From NCBI GenBank assembly GCA_036877525.1, contig JAZGTH010000072.1:1736001-1800000 (forward strand): a stretch of 64,000 bases of DNA, in the 5' to 3' direction. Position numbers and translations under genes: made by a program. Below are positions 31,749 through 45,899 of this stretch, one piece after another (positions within the stretch are counted from its first letter, which is position 1; the number at the start of each line of letters is the position of its first letter). Source of the DNA: Chromobotia macracanthus. Its lineage: Eukaryota > Chordata > Actinopteri > Cypriniformes > Botiidae. The notes below the pieces were generated by a model, which worked only from the letters and a program-made list of their open reading frames with translations, had not been told where the DNA came from and ran no database searches.

Positions 31749-32076
31749 CCCAGCTAACTGGGAGCGTTTTCAGAATGTTGGCTAACATTTTTAGAAAGTT
31801 CTCTCAAAGTTCATAGAACTTTTTCAGGTTATATATCATATCAGGAACATTGTTCTTAAGTTGTTAGTGGAATGTTTTAAAAAGGTTACAGAATTTAAAA
31901 AAAAGTTTACATGTTCTTATAAACAAGCAATAACATTAATACAACGTCTAAAAAACTGAATTTAAAAACTGAAAAACGAACATTTAAAATGTTCTTTAAA
32001 ACATTAACATTTCCGTTACTTGGAACAAATGGAAACATTAGGGAAACATTCTTACAACTTAAAATTGTTAGCTAGG
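31749..32076. mobile_element. CAGCTAAC-type MITE, copy 2 (near full length)
   Basis: Starts CCCAGCTAACTGGGAGCGTT with the GAATGTTGGCTAAC block and ends TTAAAATTGTTAGCTAGGA. 328 bp, no coding capacity. Confidence 0.85.
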
Positions 32077-32616
32077 AACACTTGCACCTCCTTTTAGCTT
32101 GTACACTTAAGAATAGAAATAAGACAGTCCCCTTATGTGTTCCATACAACTGCAGTCTTACTCCAGATTAATTCATCTATCCAAGCAGGTGACGTCTGAA
32201 GTACACACACAGAAATGACTACAACTTCTCCTCCCCCTGAAGAACAGCATCAGCAATCTTCACACCTGCTCTAGAAAAGGTGTGAAACTCCGTAAAACAA
32301 TAGTGTCCTGACTGTAAGCTTTTTTAATGATGGCTAATGAGAGCGGCCCGCTGTTACTCAGGCGACGGGAGCTCGAGCGGAGCGTGGGCGTCTTCGCTGC
32401 AGATCTCAGGAGGCTCAGACAGGTGAAGTGTGGTAATCAATTTGCTCCACCGCCAGAACTCCTCAGCAGAATACTAATGAATCTTTCTCTCCTCCACACA
32501 CACACACACACTAAACAAATCACATTTTCACACACACTCAGTCAAACACACATTTCAACTCTTTCCCTGGGCAGCTCAGGCTGCAGGGAATGAGAAAAGA
32601 CCTTGGCTGATCAGTT

Positions 32617-32618
<2 letters not shown>

Positions 32619-32649
<31 letters not shown>
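32619..32649. repeat. (GT)n microsatellite followed by GA run
   Basis: About 15 GT units, then GAGAGAGAG. Confidence 0.95.
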
Positions 32650-32657
<8 letters not shown>

Positions 32658-35600
32658 TGGGCACAGATTACACTGCTGTACCACTCCACACTTCAAAACA
32701 GCTACAGGGGAAACAAGGTTAGAGCCAAACTCCAGGTACAGTGGCAGCAGCACACCCCCAACCCCTCCCTACCAAAAACACACACAACTACAACCAGAAA
32801 CACACAAAACAAAAACCACATGCGCACATGCATGGATGCGCCTGAGGTTAACATGCTGAGGTGTCCACAGAGAACATGCAGCCACCCATACAAACACATC
32901 TTTATAAAAAACACCTTCCAGCTATAATGTATTTCAGGCTGTACTACCTGACAGATGTTAACAGATGTTGGGCAAACATTCTCTATGAAAACTCTTTGCC
33001 CAGACTATATAGTCTGCTATTGTGTTGAACAGAAGAAGGAAACCCTACATGTTTGGAAAAATGAGGGTGAGTAAATAAATCACCATTTTTTAACGATTTC
33101 TTCTTTTCAGCCAGATTCAAACTTGCGATGCCTGCGTGAGCACCACAGCTCAATGTATGAAAGCATCGCTTCAGTGCTTTTGTTAGCTCTGATGTGCTGT
33201 TGGTCTCCACTGTGTGGTCAACAGAGCAGCAGGGGAGGACAGGTACAGTAAAGTCAACAGCACATTTTATATCAGCAGAATATTTCATTTTTACATAACA
33301 AGTATCATTAATCACCTCTAACAAGAGGACACAACCTCACCTTGGCAGTTTCACACACAGCTGGAGCGATGAGAATGTGACAGAAAATGAGAGAGAGGGG
33401 CGAGAGAGACCAACACAGTCAGGAAGCTGCTCTCTCTCTTTCTCTCTCTGAGCTGAGGTGTGAAAACAGCCAGAAGCTATACAACTGAAAGTAAAAACCT
33501 CAAAACGAATGAAGAGAATAAAACCAGGCTGCTACTGTGATGCTGTGGTCTGTGACCTTGACATACTGACATTGTCATGTGACACGCTTCTATCTGCCGT
33601 CTACCACAGTCCCACCCTCTCACTTCCTTCTCCTAGTAACCCAGTGCCACTGAACTACACAACGTCACAGTCCACCTCACCATTAACGGCACAGGAAGGC
33701 AGAGAGGGTCACTGTGTCCTCATCTGTAATCCTCTGCCATTCGTCAGCCGCCTGGCTGGAGGAGAAGGCACCTGCCACAAGGGGAGAATGCCCAATTAGG
33801 CAGCTGTCACGTAAGGCAGAGGCTCCAAACTCATTCCTGTCCAACCAGAGAGCAGTTGCGGGTGCCAATTATAGCAAAACATTAACCACTTCAGCTCTAG
33901 GAAAAGGACAGGACCCATGCAAAACACAATTCTCTAACCTGCAGGCACTAGAACCCGATTACCGGTGGGCCCTGTTCGCCCCTCGACAGACACCCAGATC
34001 AACCTCCACCCTGAAAAATATCCACCCAGGATAAAACACCTGTGCTGATACAATCATATATGTAAAAATACATCTTTCCCCTCACAAAATTGTGTCAGTC
34101 ATTTAGTTTCATGTATCAATATTTTATTTAATTCAGTTTCGATGGTGACGCGACTATGTACTGAATCAGGACATAAGCATCAAAATATCAAGCTGTAATG
34201 GAGAACGTTTCAGTGAGTACTGGATAACCTTAGAAATAATTTTTATTCTCTTCCTTCCCAACCTTTATCAGCCAACAGGGCAACAATACGGTAAAATTTC
34301 TACGTGTAAATCAAATCTTCACAAGCCTAAGGCCTCCATAATCTCTCTACTGTTAATTAAATGACGTGGGAGTGTAGGCGAGCCAAGAGGAGAGAAAGGT
34401 ACAAAGCTACTCGGTCTCCTGCCACAGAGCGACTCGTTAATATTAAAGATTAATGCTGTTTCCCTGCCAATGCCACAGACCTTACAGTGCTGCGCTTGCG
34501 AGTGTCTATATGGGTGTGTGTTTTTCGGACAATGCATCGCAATGCACACTAGCAGGCGGCTTTGGACTCAACCATCTGTCAGGGTGCGGGAAAGTTGTTG
34601 ACAAATTTGCTGGGATTGTATAATTTATCATCTGAAAACACTTCTGTTTTGAGTAAGACAAAAACTAATCTGCATCACGGAAATGAATTGAGCTGAATTC
34701 CAGACAGAAGAAGATTTACGATGGACAGAACCCGGAATCATGACGGTGGTTATTGATCATTTGGTCACCATGGTTACTCGGTTCAATCGGAAAGTCACAA
34801 AATGGTGATAACGAATGCTTAAGGCACAGATTAGATTAGGACGGATACCTCATACCACACAGACTTTGGTTTTCAGATGAGCTCTTTTGAAAGTCAAACA
34901 TCAAATCAACATGGACTGCGTTTCTTAAAAGCATCGGAAGCCTAAGAACATTGTAGAGACTGTTGGTGCTAATGGTTCTACAATGCACTTAGGCTTACAA
35001 ATGCTTTTGAGAAAGGCAGCCCTGGTTTACTTCCCTAAATTCAGATTTTAAAGTTTGGCCAAAAATGAAAATTGTGCGAGTTCAACCCACTGCTATTATC
35101 CAGTGGCAGGAGTTAACAGTTCACAGGAGAGTTAAATTACCACATAATGACTTCAGTCTGTTCTTCAAAGACAGCTACTGGATGACTTCAGAAAACCTGA
35201 AATATAGCAAACATGTCATACAGACGTCTGTGATACTTCTGTAACTCTTCTTTTTTGCAGCTAAACAGCCTCAGAGTCCATTTATTGCAATTGCATGGAG
35301 AAACCCACCAGTACAATTCTTTCATTGTGTTCCACAGAAGAAAGTAAATCACATGGATTTAAAACAACACAAGAGTAAATAATGACAATCTTAATTTTTG
35401 GGTAATGTCGAAAACAAAAATTAACCCGCAAATCCTGTATAATTAGAAAGTTTTGTTATGTGGTCTTTTAAAGCATAAACTTTATCCAGTTTATCCAGAG
35501 CCCCTTCAACAATAGTAAGACACTTTCAGACAAAACTGCTCAAACAAACAGCTCTGTGATGTAAAACTGGGGGATTTAACACTGAGCCCAAGTTTAACCA

Positions 35601-36609
35601 CAAAGCACTGGGATAGGGTGACAGCAGAATTAACAGAGGTTTAACTGTTAATCATAACAGAGGGTTAACTGTTAATCCTTGTAGATAAAACAGATGCACA
35701 ACTTTAAAGCAAGAGAGGAAACCGCTTTGACAGTACAGAGTTCAATGGGTTAGTGTGCGACTGCAGGATGCCTGTTTAAAAGAAGTTCTGTTAAGAGCTT
35801 TACTTTTTATCCCTACATATGTTACACACACGCACGCATACACGCTCACACACATTGAATATGTGCAATTTCGAAGCCTTTTGAAGTTCTATAATTGAAG
35901 CTGGACCTCAACTGGTGCCTCAACACTGCCACTTCAGTAGTCACAGGAAGACATTAAAGGGCAAAAAACAGCTTTCTGCATGCATGTGTGGGGGGGGGGT
36001 AAAGGATTTAACAGTGGCCCCTTTACCCACCCCCATCCCCTTCCTGTTGTTGCTAAAAGTCACAGGGTGAGCGCATGTGACCTTGAGAACCATCGCTGGC
36101 ACAGTCGGGGCTGCCTCGCCTGCAGGCGTCCTTGAACTGGATCTGCAAGACAAAAACTTTCACACTGTCAGATAGTCATCTCAAATCTCGCCCCCATGTC
36201 TCTCTCTCTCTTTTCAATCTGCTTGCCTGTTATCTCCACCCCAGTAGGAGAGTCTTATCTGAATGCTGGATCTTTAACCTTAGCACTGAACTCAGATGCA
36301 GGCAGGAATTTCAAAATGTCTCTCACTGGTGTATTTTTAACCTTCCACAGAATGTTTGTCTCTGTTTCAGGGGATTAGATGACTTCTCACGTCACCTGAG
36401 CCTTTAGCTTGGCCAGCTCATGTTTACATTCTGGGACTGTTACTTAATATTAATATTTATGTAACGTAATGTTAACATTCTGCTCCATAATTGGGACTGG
36501 TCAACGGAGACGTGGCATAGCAGTTAGCAGAAGTGCTCTGACACATTGAGCCCTGGTGCTCACACACTCGTCAGTTCTCAGTCCTGTTTTCTCTGCATCA
36601 TTTCACATC

Positions 36610-36905
36610 CCCAGTTAACAATTTTAGGTTGTAAGAATGTTTCCCTAACAATCCCAATTAGTAACAAAAGTTGACAACAAATGTTGTAGGAACGTTCAAA
36701 ACATCTAGTTTCTTAGACATTGTATCAACATTATTGCTTATAGGATTGTTATTCAAACATTCCACTAACAATTAAAGAATAACATTTTCATGATATATAA
36801 AATTAAAAAGTGTTATACTAATATTACTGCAAAAAACATCTTAACTTTGAGAGGACTTTTAAAGAACATTAGCCAACGTTCTGAGAATGTCCTCTGTCAG
36901 CTGGG
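36610..36905. mobile_element. CAGCTAAC-type MITE, copy 3 (reverse orientation)
   Basis: Starts CCCAGTTAACAATTTTAGG and ends with GCCAACGTTCTGAGAATG and GTCAGCTGGGT, so it is inverted relative to copy 2. Confidence 0.83.
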
Positions 36906-37723
36906 TCCTTTCTCAATAATCACTTTCAATAAAAATGGCAAACAACAACAACAAAAAAATGGAGATTTAAAATCCAATAACTTAAATATCAGTCTATTCT
37001 TTACATAAAATGTTGGTATGGCATCAGAAGACATGGACTATATTATAGTCCTACAACAAGAAAGTAAATGTTGACAGATTTTTCATTTTGCTTGAACTGG
37101 CCCTCTTTAAGAAAAAGATTTAGCCCTATGTCCTTCTTTAGTGCCTCCCTGAACAAAGGTGAAGATGCAAAGAGAGAAAGTTATGCACGACAAACGTTAC
37201 AGCATACCATAAAGTACATTTTATCACCATGCAAATGCAGTGCCCTTGGTTGCACAAGGTTCATCACTTTAAACAAATATTTGGACTGTCCTCTGTGCAT
37301 GGACACTGAGGTGAGGGACGAGGGGAGAAATGTCATGTTTAAACACTAAACCTGCCTCACTGCATGCAGGAACACAACATGCGCACATGCAGCCCGCCTG
37401 GGAACGTGTTGATCGTGTCCTTCGCGGGAGGCTTCGCAGACTGACCTTTCCCGAATGTAAGGTTATCGCATGTCATATGTGATCCTGCTGGACACCATCT
37501 GGCGTGGGCTCCTCTGGCAGCATGCAGGAGCCTGAGACGTCACAGCTCTCCTCACCTTCACTGGAATTCATCAGATTACTAAAGGAACACCCGCCTGGCA
37601 CCGTTTGAGACACGGCCCTCACGCAACACAATACACTCAATTTGATCAAAGGTCATTCAAACAAATGCATCATTGAGTGGGTTATTAATATAACTCCAAT
37701 CAAAAACTACAGATTTCTTGTAG

Positions 37724-37856
37724 AACATGGTGCTGGCAATGCCAAGGTCATGGATTCGAGTCCCAGGAAACAACAAAATGTGAAGCCTGAATGCCAAGTT
37801 GCTTTGGATATAAGTGTCTGACAAATCCTTAAATGTAAATATAATGTAAATGTAAA
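37724..37856 (+). mobile_element. tRNA-derived SINE, 5' truncated
   Basis: B-box-like GGATTCGAGTCCC at about 37752-37764, then GTTGCTTTGGATATAAGTG and a TAAATGTAAA-rich tail. Head partly lost. Confidence 0.72.
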
Positions 37857-39730
37857 GCAAACAAAGAAAGGATGTAGACGTTAAAAAGTGATTTTACAGT
37901 GTATACCACATTTGAAGGTTTAGGTGTGGCACAAAGCAGAGCAACGGCAATACATTTAAAAACAATTGCGATTATCACTTTTATTATTACTCATAAAATA
38001 AACTATTTATCTTCCATGTTACAACTTAAAGCACAATAGAATTCAAATTATATGTGGTCATATGTAGAGATCTTCAAATTTAGTCCTATTACAGAGATCA
38101 AAATAAAAGATTAACATGGAATCACAAAAAATAAATTATAACTTAAACCTATTTTACAACGGGATTCTGATCACTCTATTTTTGTTATTTTGCATTATTT
38201 GCTGACTCCTATTAACCCTCTAAATGACTGTACACTATAATGTAGAGTAGTCATTATACAAAAACATTTGACCACAGATGCCACAACTGACCATTCAGAA
38301 TTTCTAGAGAGCAGTGTATTGAGCAATACACTATGCTGATGTTGTGTGAGGCTATGTATTATTTTCAAAAAGAGGGCAAACACTCCCCAGTTTACTTTCA
38401 GGTGAAAAGTTACTTTTCTTTAGTGAGTATTCATGTAGTATTTAAGTATTCATGATAAGAGCTTTTGACATGTACATATAACTTAAAACCTCAAATACTG
38501 TGAAACAGCTCAGTCAGGTCAAAGTCTCTCTCTGTCTTTTAAAAGCAGAACAGTAGCTCAGTGTGGCAGACTTCTAGATCAAATATTAAATAGCACCATA
38601 AACAGCGATTACTCCAAAGAAAAGCTGTCTTTTGGGGTTTAAAGTCCTGCTGTTTGCCAGTCTGCCCTCTGCCTGCCAATCTGGCTGCAGCTTTCTCCTG
38701 GTACACAGGAGGTTATGTTGACCTTTTACCAAAACAACATGATGTCATAAAGGCCATGCCCACTGGGATCTGTGTCCAAGAGCGTAACAATGATGCAGTG
38801 ATTCTCCCATGATTCTTGGCTTTCACCAGTGCAGGGACACTGATGTCATCTTATAACCCTGCGCTATGGAAAAACCTTGACTTCAGCTGTGTGTGTCACA
38901 TCTTCAATTTCCTGGCATTGACTTTAGTGAATGTACATTATTTGCACCGAGGCTTCCTTTATAGGTCTGGCTGACCTACAGAACTCTCACTGGCCACGTG
39001 CACGCTGCAAGGACTCTGGACTGACAATAACATGTAACTGCTACAGCGAATCCACTGAACTATCATTCAGTGTGAACAGGGAAAACATGAGTCACTCCTG
39101 TGATGTGATGGGCAATACTCTCATCATTTACTGACACATGCCATTACTGTGATTGTCTATCAGATATTGCAGGCCGGCTGTCATCACCCAAAAGAGAGTG
39201 ACACCACATCACCAGTAAAAATGTCTTTTTTAGTTTAGGTTTGGTACACACTCATTTTTACTCTTATTTAATACATTTTCAGTTGTCATTTCTATAAATA
39301 ACTGTAACCTGTACACACAGAAGTCAGCCAAGCACTTAAATGTGGAGTGACTCCGCAGTGTGAATGCGATCATTCGTAAGCTGTAACTGAGAGAAGATCG
39401 GACATTTCTGAGCTTGCGACCCAGTGGAGGCAATAGATGTAAAGCTCCAGAGAGATCCCAGACCTTCACAGACCATTCTGGCCATGTAATCTGTGCTTTA
39501 TTAGTTACTTTCTCTACCATTCGACAATCCGTTTACAGGAGACAGACCTCACTGTTGACCCACTTCTGTGTGGCTGTGTCTGGCGACATCCCCGCACCCC
39601 ATCTGACTACAGCACCGCAACCCACAACCTCCCTGAACTGTGAGCAGAAAATAGGTCACAGTGGCCCACTTTTGTCTTTTTGTTTTTTCTGAAGAGTATG
39701 TGAAGATTACTGCAGTTTGATCAGGCTGCA

Positions 39731-39831
39731 CAGAGATAGAGAAAGGGAAAATACATATACAACAAAGAGAGAGCGAGACAGAGAGAGAGTGAGAAATCAA
39801 ATACAACAGGGAGAGACAGAAAGAGAGAGGG
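39731..39831. repeat. GA-rich low-complexity tract
   Basis: Purine-rich run with many GAGAGA and GAGAGAAAT words. Open frames in it are low-complexity only. Confidence 0.8.
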
Positions 39832-40070
39832 ACTGTACCTTAACTTTCAGCACTGAACACACACACTCATCGTGTATCAGAGAGAAAAACAGTCTTATCA
39901 GATGCCAGGAATGAATGCAGCACATGACTCAATTAATCATGGCTCACGTCAAGACTGTAGCAACCAGTCTCAATCTCCTACATCACGTACACAATTCCTC
40001 ACTCAGTACCATAAAAACTACTACGTTAGCAAAGAAAATGATAAAATGTCTTATATTTAGATGTTACTTT

Positions 40071-40271
40071 AAAGCTGCAATCTGTAGCTTTCGCCTCCCT
40101 ACCGCCACCTCTGTTTAAAACATAAAATTGCATAAAATTATATATTATTACTAGACATTGTGAACAGGGGTAAGGTAAGGAGACTGTTTTGAACACTGAT
40201 CTGTTATGAACTTGCTCAATAACTGATTTTTGTTCATTTTTAACCCCAAAAATGTTATGAATTGCAGCTTT
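40071..40271. mobile_element. Short MITE with AAAGCTGCAAT ends
   Basis: Starts AAAGCTGCAATCTGTAG and ends GAATTGCAGCTTT, an 11-bp near-perfect terminal inverted repeat. About 200 bp, non-coding. Confidence 0.65.
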
Positions 40272-42083
40272 GTGGATGTTTATCTAGAAGGCTGTGAAGG
40301 CTGTGATCATGATACGGTAATATTACATGGTAATTCTAAAGTTCTACTGAAGTCACTGTACAGAGATTTTAAAACATTTCATCAACATTTAACTAACAGT
40401 GATGGTAGCTGATAAAGCAGTATTTCTTTCGGACTTGTGAAAAGTCTTCTGTATGATTACTGTAAGGTGAGAACAAATTTTCAACCCACACACGAGGACA
40501 TGTTGACCCCACTTAGCTCATCAACAACACAAGCTCTTGTGCATCTCTCTGAGGGCTAAGTTACTCTCCGATGCTCTGAGAGTTTTGTCCATTTTAAATG
40601 CAGACATCTGGCGCTTTGGGAAAACTGTCTCGGCAAAAACTGTAAATGTAAAAAAATGCATCAGGAGAAAGACAAACAAAAAAAGATTGAATTTAGGGTC
40701 GTAAAAGTCATGCTAGCATTTCATTTCAGCAGCTAAACATCACATGTCCAACAAGATTAAATGTAATATATAACCTTATGTATAAATCAATAGGTTGATT
40801 ACATTGCATATAACTTCGTTTTCTCATTGACACACATTCACCTCTCTGCCAATAGCATTTAACAACACCCAAACACATCTGAAGGACAACAAGCGACTGA
40901 TCATTGACCTTATTAAGATGTATTTAGGGCAAGCCGTACCTTAATATAACCGCTGAGGGCAGCCCTGGATGGAGAGACGGGTGGCTTAGATAAAAGATCT
41001 GCTCCATTTGATACGTCTGTGACCGAATCAAATGAGTAACCGCACTTATACAAGTGGAGCAGCAGCTACATGTAAACACCTACCACAGGTTAGAGGCTTT
41101 TTGTGGACCAGTTCTACACAACCCTCACAGCACACTGGCATACTGTATCAGATTCACTTCAATTTACAGTCAAGTGGAGCAGAACACATTTTGCTATAAC
41201 TGGGTAACAAAAAACACCAACTTGTGTCACAGTGGTTTTGTGAAACAAGAAAACTTCGCTTGTCACAATTACCTGGAAGAAAAATAATCTCCTACTGCGC
41301 TTATAACAGAGCCGAGCTACAATATCATGCAAATGTTCCAATTTGAATTATTTAAAAAAAAATGGCTGTGTTTTAGTTTTTATATTAAATATTAAAGCAT
41401 TACCTTTGCCAAGCATAAATCTCCAGATATATCATCATTCCTGGCTAAATACTAGCGAATTTAGGCGATAGAAACTGAAGTATGTTTCACAAAATGTCTT
41501 CCCATCAAAACAGAAGGAAACCAGGCAAAGTCTTTTTCTACCTTAATTCTTAATTTCTGTGTTAGACAAAATCAATAACAAAATCAATATCTGTAATACA
41601 CATTGCTGAAAACATTCATTTATAATATGAATGACAAAACTCCCCACACCTTCAGTCAAGTGTGACACATAAGCCCCTCAGATGGTGTCACAAGACCAAA
41701 TCTTGTTTAAGAGAGTTACTTAAAAGCTTTCAGGTCAGGTCACTCTAAGTCAAAGAGCAGGTGTTGCCTGCGTAAGCCTGAAGCACTAGGACATGAGGAC
41801 GTTTGTTGAAGGACATCTCCCAAACTACTGAAGGAGATCAGTTCACACTTCACCAAAATCAACCCACAAGAGGAAGGGAAAACTAGGAAACTGTATCTCA
41901 CATGGGGAAGGTCTGGAGTTTTGATAACACCACCAAACTTCCCCTTTTATAAACCCTATCCCAGAAACCAAAAAACAGTTTAAAAAACATATCCCAGCAT
42001 GACTTGCTGCATCAGGAAGCGTTTTGAGTGCAGGGGCATGTGGTGTGAATTTTTCGACATTTAACCGCTGACTGTAAGAGAGG

Positions 42084-42354
42084 ACCCTGCTAACAGAAAA
42101 CACTCTCAAAACATTCTCTAAAAGTTGTCTAAAAGTTATCAAAAAACATTCTTGCAGTAATGTTAGTAGAATGTTCTCAACATTATATCATATTAAAAAC
42201 ATGTTTCTTGGGTTTAATATTAATACAATGTCTAAAAGCTAGACATTTTGAACGTCCAGAGAAAATTTTAAAATAATATTTTTAAAGTTTCTGGACGGAA
42301 ACTTAACGGAAATGTTACAGAAACATTCTTACAGCCTAAAACTCACAGCTGGGG
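42084..42354. mobile_element. CAGCTAAC-type MITE, copy 4
   Basis: Starts CCCTGCTAACAGAAAACA and ends ACAGCCTAAAACTCACAGCTGGGG. Diverged ends; the internal CTTGCAGTAATGTTAGTAGA block is kept. Confidence 0.8.
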
Positions 42355-45300
42355 AACTGATAGCTACTCTCCACATCTAGAGACTGCTGAGGTGTCCCCT
42401 GTTGCCAGGCAACAGCTCCCCTCATTTTAACCCCTTTAAGTAAGTCGTAAGTGATTCAGCAGTCTGAAGCACTCTGAAAGTGACGGGATTTTTTTTACTT
42501 GCCTGGGATTTGGTATGCAGTTCTGCATTCAACAGCACATGACATCATAAATCTGTTCCACTGAGCTTGAACCTTGACCTCTCCATGAAATGAGTGTCAG
42601 CACAATCAGCCCATAACAAAAGGGGCGGTGTCATCCACAGGGGCAGGAAGTTAATTTGCTCAAACCGGTGATAAATACAAAAGGTCTGTTTGCATCTGGT
42701 ATCTGTCTTACGTGATCTGATCACAAGTGGTCAGCTTAGACATGCATGTATTAACATGTATTGCATGTATTAACATGCATAGCCAAAATCTTCCATTTTA
42801 ATTTTTGTATGTCTCAAAGATAAAAATTAATCGAACAAATCAGAATTGTGATGTAGAATGCTCTTTTTAGTTTCAGTCATGTTAAATGGTCTTTTGCTGT
42901 TTCCAACTGCTTATTAGCATGTATTACCCTTTTACACTACAAATGCAATGCAACATACAAATACTTTCCCCAGATCACCCCTGAACTGTTAATATCAGGT
43001 GTAAACTTTACCGACGAAACATTTTACAAGATTTTGAATGAATCACAAGTCATTTACATTGAACTACACTTCGCAATGTAACTTTTTCATAATTAAGAAA
43101 ATAACATGCGTGTGAGCAGCTGGGAGATGAAATCAAATTTTAACCCGTATTATATCTTTTCTACTGTATAATCCAGATTATGTGTTCAGGCTTTTGATTA
43201 AAACCCTCACTCACTAAATACATCTCATCACAACAGTTTCTCCCCACAAGCTGCATAAGCAGCAATATGTATAAACCAAACATCCATCTTTGATCTATAC
43301 ATTCTGAGAAAACAGCTCTCTTTAGTTAATTGCTTTGGCCTATGTAATATGAAGGGAAAGCTTTTAGATGCAAGAACTAATGAAGCTGGGATTATTTACG
43401 CTGCCTGCTCTGTGAATGTCATACTGATTGTTGATTCAAGATCATTCTGTATTGCTTCAGGGTCATTGTCCTTCTCTGAGCTTTGAAGGTTTCTGAAAGA
43501 ACAGGCCACTAAGATGGTGTGAAGGACAGCTTGGCCTGCTGAGGCCTTGGGCTGCAAATTCTGCATATATAACTAACCCTTACAATTCCCGAATCACTGC
43601 TAAGAACTGTAGTTTCACATAGCAAAGCAACTCTCTCAGCTCTACTAGTTTAATTATGCCTAAAATAAGACACAATATAGCAATCGCCCCCTAGGAGCAG
43701 TAAACTCCCCTTAACCTGTTTGCCAGGATTCCTTGACCTCCAGGCAAAACTAACCTGAAGGCACAGTGGGCGATACAAATATACAGCTGGCATTGGTGGG
43801 TTAGCCCAGTAGTAATTACATTAAATTAACTTTCTAAGTATTGGCAACTGTCTAAACTTTATACAAATGACCTATAATGATACCCTGTTTCTTGGCAAAC
43901 AATTTTTTAAATCAAAGCTAACAGTAAAGTATATAACCATGACTTTCATTTTCTGTGCTCATTTTGGGTAAGAATCCATTGAATGGATTTAAACACAGTA
44001 AACACTGCAACAGTTCCTGCAAAGCACAACTTACCAAAGTTTATCTTAAATTCAATAAACAAAAATATTGTTAACAGTAAATCAGTCATTAAAAAAAATA
44101 TCACCATATCTACTGCTATAAATGTAAGCGAAGCCTCTGTCCAAAGGTTAGAGGGACGTGTATGTCTTATATTTGTTTTACTGCCCTGTCTGAAACCTAC
44201 AGACCTAGATAGCTTTTTTTATTCCTTATTTTGGTTCATAAACTACTCACATTTCAGCACTGGTGTCTGTTGTTCTTCAGGCTATCTTATATTAATTGTA
44301 TGTAAATAATAAAAAAACAAATATTGTCGGCACATGGAACAAACCTGCCGTGTCCCTGTACTGTCAACTGACTTGTTAATGAGAGTAAAGCGCCCGTGGC
44401 TCCTAAGGATTTACGACATGTTACACCATGCAAATATACGTTGCATGACCTAAAACCACATGCTTCAATCCACAGCTACTGTCTTCCAAAACCTTTTAAT
44501 ATTCATTTGCTTGCATTCAAAAAAACATCTGTTTTGATATACATTAAACATGACATGCTTTGTAATTCAAACCACTTTACAGCCTAAGGCAGCAAACAGA
44601 CATCAGTGGTGAGGTTCATATTTAGGAAACTATTTTAAGGTGACCAGCCAGTTCTGTTTTAACCACTCTCAGTTCATTTTATTGACATCCACAATGACAA
44701 ATTAGGTCACCATGTGTTCATTTTTATTTCTATAGTGATAACATCAATGCACAATTCATTGGTATTCTTATACAGGCCAGACCTGTGATCACGAAATGCT
44801 GTACTCATTTCTTTAGACAAAAGCTTTGCAAGATGTATCGTTTCACACATGGACTTCTTCAGAAGAAATGGCTGAATCTTATTGGAGACGTTCAAGATCA
44901 CATTTACAATGGACTCTGTTTATCCTAATGCTTGTACCTCACTGGAGAGCGGAAAACTCGTGACTGGATTTCTAAAACTCATTCTGCGAGCAAGACAAAA
45001 TTATGTGTGTCAGCCAAGAAAATTCTCCTTAGTAAGTGATCAGTGCTGGAATTCATTAACTCACCTAACCTGCATTCTGTGATCCATCCACTGAGAAATC
45101 AACCAATGCTGACTTATACAAACACAACTAACGTAAGGTCTGAAAACTAGCCGTGAACTCCTAAAACACAAACATACTCGGGTTCTTTGTTGAATCTATC
45201 ACTTCTATCACGCTTTTTTTCTGACTGTCTGAACAGTCCCTCTACCGAGAAAAGCTTGTGAAAGCACCTGAACCAACACTGACCCCAAACTATGATCTCT

Positions 45301-45899
45301 GCTTGGCAACCTTTAAACTGTAACCCTTGACCCCCTTCGGTCCCATTTTTATTGACTGAAGCCGCAGGAAACCTTATGAAAACTATAAACAATGCAAAGT
45401 CCAAACTGTGTCATTGCTCTCTCTGTTGTCTATTTAAACAGACAAACCACAATTACAAGCTCACAGCAGGTGATTCCAGGTTTATGTTAAAAGCTCTCAA
45501 TCAAACAAACAGCATGAAAGATCTTAATAACCAAGACAGCCGAAGCCAAAAGATGCTTACAAAAACATCAATGAATCAATCTGAAACAAAATGCTGTCTG
45601 TCCATTAGAAAAAAGATGTCCATTTGTGCTGTGTAGCCCTTAAGGGTACCCAACGTGATCCAAAACGCACACAAAATAATCAAGCAAACACCATTCCCGT
45701 TATATGAAAGTCGTGATCATTTCAGTCATTCATATTCAAAGCTTTTTACACTGCAAATCTTACATTACATCTACAAAACACAAACGTAAACCCTGTCTTA
45801 ACACAGCACGTCCGGAAATAATAAACCAGGAGTGAGACATAAAGCGGCAACATCGCACTGGCTGTAACACAGACACAAAATGGAAACTAAATGACAGCG

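Noticed and set aside
36495..36600. GTGGCATAGCAGTTAGCAG-like sequence as a possible second SINE type
   Set aside because: Resembles a tRNA-derived SINE head, but no clear B-box or tail is present, so it is left unannotated.
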